DNA of 64,000 bases from Coprinellus micaceus (lineage: Eukaryota; Basidiomycota; Agaricomycetes; Agaricales; Psathyrellaceae). Of the stretch, positions 57,939-64,000 are shown piece after piece; positions within the stretch are counted from its first letter, which is position 1; the number at the start of each line of letters is the position of its first letter. The position numbers and the translations under genes are program-made. Below the pieces are notes generated by a model that made no database searches, was not told the DNA's origin, and worked only from the letters and a program-made list of their open reading frames with translations. The stretch is from NCBI GenBank assembly GCA_951394405.1, contig OX596336.1, forward strand, positions 2,232,001 to 2,296,000, in the 5' to 3' direction.

Positions 57939-60096
57939 ATGTCCACCGTGTATGCCGTCGCACCCCGCCCAGCACATCTCGCCGTGAGTACCGCTTCGGT
58001 GGCCCAGGAGATCCTCATCCTCACCCCAGGTTCTCTTCCCCTGTGTCCCCTGCAGAATGCGCAGGCTGGCCCGTCGACAGCGCACCCAACGCTCAAGAAA
58101 AAAACCTCGCAAACGAGTCTGGCGAGCAAGCGCAAGCGCAACGAGACGCCAGAAGACTCGCAGGACTCCACCACTTCGCAGCCGTCGCGAAAGGCGAGGG
58201 ATGGACCGAAGAAAAAGAAAGCCAACCGAGCGTGCTTTCACTGCCAAAAGGCGCACCTTACTTGTGACGACTGTGAGTGGTGTCTCCCGCACCTACATGA
58301 CTTCATTCCACTAACCACACATGTTCTCCTCGGCTGCATTATAACACTGTAGCTCGGCCATGTCAACGATGTATCAAACGCGGTATCGCAAGTAACTGCA
58401 CAGAGGGGCACCGCAAGAAGGCCAAGTATCTGCTGGACGACGAGGAGCTCGGTACGCATATCATCGTTTCCTCTGTCACCGGGGGATGCCCAGACCAAGT
58501 CCCTTACCGTCACGTGTATCCCCAGAGCAACTCAAACGGAGCAAGGCAGGCCTGCCACTCGAGAAGGAAAGGGGCTCTGAGGAACCAGCTCCCATTCTTA
58601 TTAGTGAGATATCGTCATACTAGCTTGGCATGCACATCATTTTCTTACTCGTCTTTCGCTAGCAGGACCAGCACCGCAGACCGAATCCATCCTCGCCACC
58701 TCTTTCGACCCTACCTTCACCTTTGGTTCCGAAGCAGCTAATCTCGAATACTCGATATTGTCCGCCATTCTAGGAAATCCAAGTCCGACGGACTCCGCCT
58801 CGACTTCGCCACCCCCCGCGCCACCGTCAGCATTTTCGTCTTGGCCTGTAGAAACGATAGATTTCGCAACTTCTCCGCGATTAGGGACTGCAGGATCCGC
58901 TTATCCTTCATCATTCGATGCGCAGCTTGCTTTGGCCTCTCCGGAATCGGCGCTGTCAACTTCACCTGGAAATCCACCGTTCCTGACATATGGCTATTCT
59001 CAGTCCCAGCGGTCGGAGGACGCAGCCGAAACACCGCTGTCGTCGCAATTCCAGTCGCAATCTTCTCTTCACCCTCTACAACCGCGGTATCCCCTCGACG
59101 GCCGCCCTCGGTCTCCACCGACGGTAACTTATGAGCCCGTGTCGATCAAGACAGATACGATAGCACCTGGGTTGCTCACACCGCCGTTAACAAATGGCTC
59201 ACCAAACTCCATAGCCTCGGTTCCTATTGGCTCGGCGGACCTCCCTCCTCCGAAATCGACATCCTCGCAACTGCAAAGCATTCACGATCGAGTGACGGCC
59301 CCTTACGACTATACCCAAGGTTACCACTTCCTGATGAAACACTTACCTATCCGGTACGTCGTTATGAACATTTGGTTCACAGTCGAAGGAGTGCCCTTGG
59401 GACTCGAGGTCTAATCATCACTCTCTGTCGCTGTCAACCCCTTCGCCATAAGGTTTGAGAAGAATGATATTCTTCGTATCGTCCGAGCCTTGGCCATCTA
59501 CCGGCCATCGCTAATAGCGCTACAAATGCCCTTGTCCTTAGAGGACGAGGTCTTCGTGGAGAAATGCTTCCAGCGGTCCTTGCTAGTAAGCATTACAGCA
59601 TAGCCTCGTCAGGCGTCGGTTTTTTCTCACTTGGAGTGTAGGAACTTGGCAAGCTAATCTCTTACAGTGGGACGCCGACGGTTGTCTGGCGTCGCACAGG
59701 GGAGATATGCCTCGTTGCTCCCGAGTTTTGCATGTTGACAGAATGGCCTATGGAAGAGCTCGTTGGACGAAAGAAGTACATCTATGAGGTGCGTATTTCC
59801 GAGACTTAGCTTATCACCGCATCATTATGACACTCTTCTAGCTCTTCGAGAACCAATCAGTGGTCGAATACTGGGAAAACTTTGCGTCTCACGCATTCGA
59901 GAATACGACACGGTCGGTATACTCCCATTGTGTCTTGCTCAAACCTTCCGGGGCACCAGTCCCCGCCACCTTCTGCTTCACCATAAAACGCGACTTGTTC
60001 GACTTGCCCAGTATGGTCATCGGTACGTCCCTCATCGTATCCTCGTGTTGCCTGGTGGCTGAATTCGATGTAGGTCAATGGTTGCCGCTTCTATAG
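57939..60096 (+). CDS. ERT1: Zn2Cys6 transcription activator of gluconeogenesis (ERT1/AcuK type)
   Basis: Nuclear zinc cluster activator, homologous to yeast Ert1 and Aspergillus AcuK, which switch on gluconeogenic and non-fermentable carbon genes. It is 536 residues from nine exons: 57939-57983, 58056-58272, 58353-58451, 58526-58603, 58666-59353, 59453-59585, 59642-59788, 59842-60022, 60074-60096. The Zn2Cys6 cluster (75-105) reads ACFHCQKAHLTCDDSRPCQR, then CIKRGIASNCTEGHRKKAKY. A Ser/Pro-rich middle follows. A PAS-like C-terminal region has FEKNDILRIVRALAIYRPSL, GTPTVVWRRTGEICLVAPEF and MEELVGRKKYIYELFENQSV. The last exon (23 nt) gives GQWLPLL, the family ending. Intron 1 is 72 nt and in frame, so its retention would add 24 residues without a stop. 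Confidence 0.93.
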
Positions 60097-62288
60097 ACCA
60101 AGCAAACACAGACCCACGTTCAACTAATGACCCTATTTCAAGTATTCTTATATTGTTTATCTGTTGTCGGCTGCCTGGCATGTCCTCTCTCTGTGTTCTC
60201 CTGCGCTCTTCGGCTTCCCTTCTCTCCGCTTCGCGTCTTCGAACTCTCTAGCTTCCGCTCTTCGCCAGCTTGCTGTTCTGCGCTTGTCGCCGTCTATGCT
60301 CGCTGGCCGAAATCTCTGCGTATTTCTCCTGACTAGCCTTCTTGGTTTATTCGTTCTGCTCCCCGTTCGTCTCTTCTGTAGAATTACACTATGTTATCAC
60401 CACCCTAACTGCACCGTCGTCCTCATCGCTCTCGCACTCTATCTCTCCTCTATCTCTCTCCCGCTCCTGCTCTTGCATACACACGTATACAAACCAAGTA
60501 CCCGCGTTTCCGTTCAAGGAAATGGTGTAGCATAATGCCATTGACCTAAAGAAATGGAATCACTTTTTCTCCGGACCCACGCCCGCATTCCCCAGGTTTC
60601 TGTGTCATATGCCATGACGTTACTAGGTACCCAGCGTTGGTGTCCCGGAGTTGGTTCGCCACGCCGCAGGCGCTCAACCGCGCCTGAATGGATCACTCAC
60701 GCGACCATTCCTCTCCACTCCACCGCTTCCTAGTGTGCGTTGTGGGGAAACTACCCTCACTTATGATCTGATTAGCTTGCCGCTTGGCCTTCCTGGCTTG
60801 GGCCGCTCCATGACGAGCGGCCCAGGATGAGCACCTTTGGCATGTGCTCCAACACACTTGCATCAGGGACTTGTGGGCTCGGGTCTGCTTATGTTCGACA
60901 TTTCTGATCTTCCGTTGGTTATTGGGCCTCGTCCGAGAGCTAGGCACGGATCCTGACTGCTTTTGAACGTACCTCTCTCCCTATCCAAGGCAAGACGAGG
61001 TGGATTCCATCGCATTACGCCCTACGTACGGGGCATACCCACAATCGATTATCTGTACCAGTCGTATCTCAACAGGCGCCCAAAGTTTGCCGCAGCGATC
61101 GAGAAAACCTTTTCCCGGCAGCCCGTCCCTGGCCCGAGAGCCGCACGCCCAGCCACCCGCGCTCCTAAATTGTATGCCGAGGGCAGAAGGCGCGCGGGTA
61201 AAAGTCGACGTCGGGAAGCTGAAAGGCCGGTCCTCCGTCGGCCCTTGGAGCGAGCTTGGAGGCAACCGCGGGGCGAAGTGAACTGAGTCAGTACCAGCTC
61301 ATCTGTGGAGGTCGGGAATTCGGGCGCTGTTTGGGTCCGGCATGGTGTACGCAGCCTGTACATATGCATTATGCACTTTTGCACCCCGTTCTTGATAGAG
61401 GTGTAACTTATATTGAAAGCGGAAGGGATTCCGCGGCTTCAATTTTACTTCAATGGTATGTACCCCATCTTTTACCCCAATGTACTGAGTGTCAGACTTG
61501 GAAGATTCCCACCAGAAGGGCACTTCCCCCGTCGGACTAGGGGACCAGCGTGAATCGGTCAACGCGCCGGCTCCTCGAACTCAGCAGTGTCACACCCGTA
61601 CGATCGCGAGCAAGGTGGCAGACAGATGGGATGAGCGGTGTGGGGGAACCGCTGAAGTGAGACGGAAGGGAAGACGGGAATGCAGCAGAAAAACAGGAGG
61701 CGAGTGCACCGCCCAGCGTCAGCTTGCACAAGCCATCAAACCTGCGCTACAGCAGAGAGAATGTCGGATTGAGAAGGGAAAGCTGCGAACACTGGTGGTA
61801 TGGTCGTGTTCTTGCCCCGTCTGGATGGTGTGGACTCACCTCATTTACTTGCCGGGCTGAGTGCCGGCGATCTGCGGTTATTCGTGAACTATCTTTGCTC
61901 GCTCACCCGACATGGTTAGCCAATATGGCAAGGGTCGACGGCTACAGCAACTCGATCAGGAGCGCTCATTAAGGTTGTGTCTGACATCGATGAGGATGTT
62001 GCGGCCTCCGGCGAGAAACTCCTATGTCAACGGAGGTGAGTAGTAGGAACCTAAATCGTCTATGTTGAAGAGGATAAAATAACATCGTGAGATGGCGAAA
62101 GGATATGAATGAGATGGTGAACGGATATAGAATTATGGAGATCGCTAAAAGACCAGGAGATTACAACAAAGTCCATTACCAACAGCACTTCGCCATGCAT
62201 AACTGGGTGGGTAAGGGTGGTTTCGCGACATGTGGAGATCGTATGGGAAGGAGGGTGATCAGACCCCTTGTCCAGATTCGCCTGCAAA
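60097..62288. other. Convergent intergenic region, 2.2 kb
   Basis: Begins with about 400 bp of strikingly pyrimidine-rich sequence on the ERT1 sense strand (to about 60530), probably ERT1 3' UTR. A pair of adjacent hairpin-forming inverted repeats lies at 60797-60849. Frames of about 100 codons at 60963-61384 on both strands are unrecognised. No protein gene called. Confidence 0.5.
60797..60849. repeat. Two adjacent short inverted repeats (hairpins)
   Basis: GGGCCGCTC (60800-60808) is followed after six bases by its perfect inverse GAGCGGCCC (60815-60823), with flanking pairs extending the stem. Directly after it GAGCAC (60829-60834) pairs with GTGCTC (60844-60849). A structured RNA or a cruciform-prone element are both possible. 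Confidence 0.6.
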
Positions 62289-63071
62289 TTAGACTTGGTC
62301 TTGAATGTTGGCGTAGTCGCTCTCTACTCCGGGCTCCAGGAGCGAGGCATGTCCAAGGATGAGAACGCCAGAGGCTCCAATCAACCAGAAGAACGTGCTG
62401 AAAGGACCGGCAATCCAGAACATGGGGATACCGATGACGAAGAGACCGGTGTAGAGGTGTTTTTGGGTGATGGTGTGTTCACCAAATTGTGTTGCGTCAG
62501 GAGCTGTGTTGAAGATACAGAGGGTTAGGCGAAAGACTCATTTACGAATTAATGACGGTCTCGTACCGAACTTGTTAATAGCTGCGAACCCACCAACGAG
62601 GAAGAGGAGAGATGCGAGGAGAACCCAGTTGGTAAGCCTGACATCGGAGTCCCAGTTAGCACTTCCCCCCCGAACCAACAGCTTGGGCTAGGCGTACAAG
62701 GCATAGACTGCAAGGAGTACCACAATCAACATGTAATTTCCTATTGCATGCCGGTCAGATTACGATACGTTCAGCAGTTTGGGAGTATTCACCGGAGAAG
62801 TAGCGAGTGTTGTATGATATGCGCTGCGATGCATGTCATTTCAGATCCAGCCTCCCGAATGAGTTGACTAGCTTACTGAGGTGGCCTGGTTCATATCCGC
62901 TGGGCGGGAGATCCTTGTGACATCGAAGAACTCCTGGGGTGGCCGAAGGCCAGACAACCGTGCCTCCTACAATCGGACATACGTGTAATTTAGATTGAAA
63001 TACGGTGTCAGGGGAGAGCAACACACCCTGAAGGATTTGAGGGTGTCGGTTACGCGCAGAAGCATCTCCAT
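62289..63071 (-). CDS. PRA1/Yip3 family prenylated Rab acceptor
   Basis: Integral membrane protein of the ER-Golgi that binds prenylated Rab GTPases. It is 164 residues from six exons: 63071-63027, 62966-62877, 62823-62793, 62740-62698, 62637-62567, 62503-62289. Family order is clear: LSGLRPPQEFFDVTRISRPA, then NQATSRISYNTRYFSGNYML, the first hydrophobic hairpin (IVVLLAVYALLTNWVLLASL, then LFLVGGFAAINKF), and the second (LYTGLFVIGIPMFWIAGPFS, then FWLIGASGVLILGHASL), ending LEPGVESDYANIQDQV. Exons 3 and 4 are only 31 and 43 nt. Length is typical for fungal Yip3. Divergent from the Cdc26-like gene, 213 bp between starts. Confidence 0.93.
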
Positions 63072-63284
63072 TGTAGATTCTGGGGGGATGGGGGATACCG
63101 AGGTGGTTGTGGTAGAGAAGCAAAGGAATGGCAGCTGGGTCTGGTTATGTGCTGAGTTCAACGCGCAGCCGCAGGCCCACCGCAGCGTCCACCTGCCTTA
63201 TTTGGGACCAAGGGCGTCACCAAATAGATGGCCCAGATCCCGATCATGTCGGGCGGCTGGCCTTAACTGGACCTCTCCCTCACC
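63072..63284. promoter_or_regulatory. Bidirectional promoter, PRA1 / CDC26-like
   Basis: 213 bp between divergent starts. GC-rich toward the right; no TATA box or named factor site recognised. Confidence 0.4.
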
Positions 63285-63524
63285 ATGATTCGACGCAATC
63301 CAACCCTGATACCCATGACCGACTCGGATGTCCAAGACGTTCGAGAGGTCATTGCGAAGGCTAGAGAAGAAGACGCCCAGCACCAGAACCTTGTCGACAA
63401 GATGGACCGGCTGTCCAAGACCCCCGGCATCTCAAAGGAGGATCGAGACGTCCAAACAGCGGTTGAACGGCGTGATGCCGAGGAAGAGGAGGAGAAGAGG
63501 AACAAAGACGAGGGCTCTGGATGA
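63285..63524 (+). CDS. Small protein, probably APC/C subunit Cdc26
   Basis: Intronless frame of 79 residues. It opens MIRRNPTLIPMTDSDVQDVR, matching the start of Cdc26 (Met, hydrophobic, Arg, Arg, x, Pro, Thr, then an acidic helix), the segment by which Cdc26 inserts into the TPR groove of Apc6 in the anaphase-promoting complex. The remainder is a strongly charged helix (VERRDAEEEEEKRNKDEG), as in other Cdc26 proteins, which are all short and poorly conserved beyond the N-terminus. Start context CACCATGATTC is good. If correct it is a nuclear structural subunit of the cell-cycle ubiquitin ligase. Short length and a single diagnostic motif keep confidence moderate. Confidence 0.62.
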   Translation: MIRRNPTLIPMTDSDVQDVREVIAKAREEDAQHQNLVDKMDRLSKTPGISKEDRDVQTAVERRDAEEEEEKRNKDEGSG

Positions 63525-63853
63525 GGTGCTGGTGTGTGCCGGCATTTATTTTCCAAACCCATGTTAACTCTTGCCTCAAGTTTCTCTTGACATTGTACAA
63601 TGCAAAGCCTTGGTTTCAACAGGATCTGTGCGGGGCGTGTTCCTTCATCTTTCTCTCCGGCCAAGTTTCATGTAAATCGCTGGTGACACGAGCGAACGCA
63701 ACGATGAGCTGCGAACCGAGCTTACTCTAGGGCTCCTCTTTTTGCCCCATCCTTGATTCCCGGCTTCTGTCCCCTTTCAATGGCTCCACCATTCAATCGC
63801 AGACGCTTACGCTCCGAGCAGCAGAAGTTATGTGCTGCGCTGTGGCCGCTTCG

Positions 63854-63861
63854 TGACGTCA
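63854..63861 (+). promoter_or_regulatory. TGACGTCA (CRE/ATF palindrome)
   Basis: Perfect 8-bp site for ATF/CREB-class bZIP dimers, 80 bp before the start codon at 63941 and 28 bp before a TATA box, an arrangement typical of a stress- or cAMP-regulated promoter. Confidence 0.6.
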
Positions 63862-63888
63862 GGTCCCACTAGCTCCTATTCGATCCTT

Positions 63889-63895
63889 TATATAT
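63889..63895 (+). promoter_or_regulatory. TATATAT TATA box
   Basis: Clear TATA element 46 bp upstream of the ATG at 63941. Most genes in this window lack one so well placed. Confidence 0.6.
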
Positions 63896-63940
63896 CGCAC
63901 ACTACAGCCCTGGACTGCATTGCAACAACCGTCTCATAGT

Positions 63941-64000
63941 ATGTCTCACGCTGAAGCTCAACTCGACTCGTACACTGCCAAGGCTGAGGCCCTTGGTAGC
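63941..64000 (+). CDS. Start of a gene truncated by the window end
   Basis: Twenty open codons follow an ATG placed downstream of a TATA box and a CRE-type site. The peptide starts MSHAEAQLDSYTAKAEALG, a helical charged N-terminus that I do not recognise. The strong core promoter suggests a highly or inducibly expressed gene. Nothing more can be said from 60 bases. Confidence 0.55.
   Translation, partial: MSHAEAQLDSYTAKAEALGS

Larger units (their letters stand above)
63525..63940. other. Intergenic, 416 bp
   Basis: Region upstream of the window-end gene; contains the CRE-like palindrome and TATA box listed separately. No other gene seen. Confidence 0.5.

Noticed and set aside
1..64000. Secondary-metabolite, defence or mating-type cluster
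   Set aside because: No polyketide synthase, peptide synthetase, terpene cyclase, P450 group, homeodomain pair or pheromone receptor was found; gene contents are mostly unrelated housekeeping functions.

Overview
The window is nuclear DNA of a filamentous basidiomycete, most likely an Agaricomycete. Genes lie on both strands and are cut by many short GT-AG introns (mostly 45-80 nt). Several proteins have fungal or basidiomycete forms: Gti1/Pac2 regulators, an ERT1-type zinc cluster activator, a methionine/cysteine-type bZIP, a Ppg1 phosphatase and an allantoicase fused to ureidoglycolate lyase. I rebuilt exon structures by hand from splice sites, reading frame and family motifs. About 126 introns were placed; three of them look like GC-AG. 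No rRNA, tRNA, CRISPR array or intact transposon was found. The species cannot be named from sequence alone.

Layout. 1-3.7 kb: two Gti1/Pac2 genes on the minus strand, the first cut by the window edge. 4.6-9.5 kb: cysteinyl-tRNA synthetase (+), free methionine-R-sulfoxide reductase (-) and glycolipid transfer protein (+), tightly packed. 10.3-16.6 kb: an intracellular LysM protein and a bZIP factor, both minus, separated by a 3.6 kb stretch without a gene. 16.6-20.3 kb: no gene seen. 20.3-28.5 kb: Cwc24 splicing factor (+), a C2H2 regulator (-), V-ATPase proteolipid c'' (+) and a membrane-anchored CRAL-TRIO protein (-). 31.1-40.4 kb: SET-domain lysine methyltransferase (+), CUE protein (+), Ppg1 phosphatase (-) head to head with an Arl3/ARFRP1 GTPase (+), a broken DUF3632-like gene (-) and a short-chain dehydrogenase (-). 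41.9-60.1 kb: the densest block, with TFIIH p62/Tfb1 (+), mitochondrial ribosomal uS9m (-) head to head with Golgi CASP (+), Bre1 ubiquitin ligase (-), the allantoicase/ureidoglycolate lyase fusion (-), an F-box protein (-), the Mtq1 release-factor methylase (-) head to head with ERT1 (+). 62.3-64 kb: PRA1/Yip3 (-) head to head with a very small Cdc26-like gene (+), then the first 20 codons of a gene that leaves the window.

Most of the genes are housekeeping and serve unrelated processes: translation, transcription and chromatin, vesicle traffic, and purine and carbon regulation. This is ordinary euchromatin, not a secondary-metabolite or defence cluster. Several are arranged as divergent pairs sharing 110-250 bp. 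I found no convincing undescribed multi-gene system. The points most worth following are gene-structure features: very short final exons that carry conserved C-termini, the GC-AG introns, the purine-degradation fusion enzyme, the duplicated Gti1/Pac2 genes and the decayed DUF3632-like locus.
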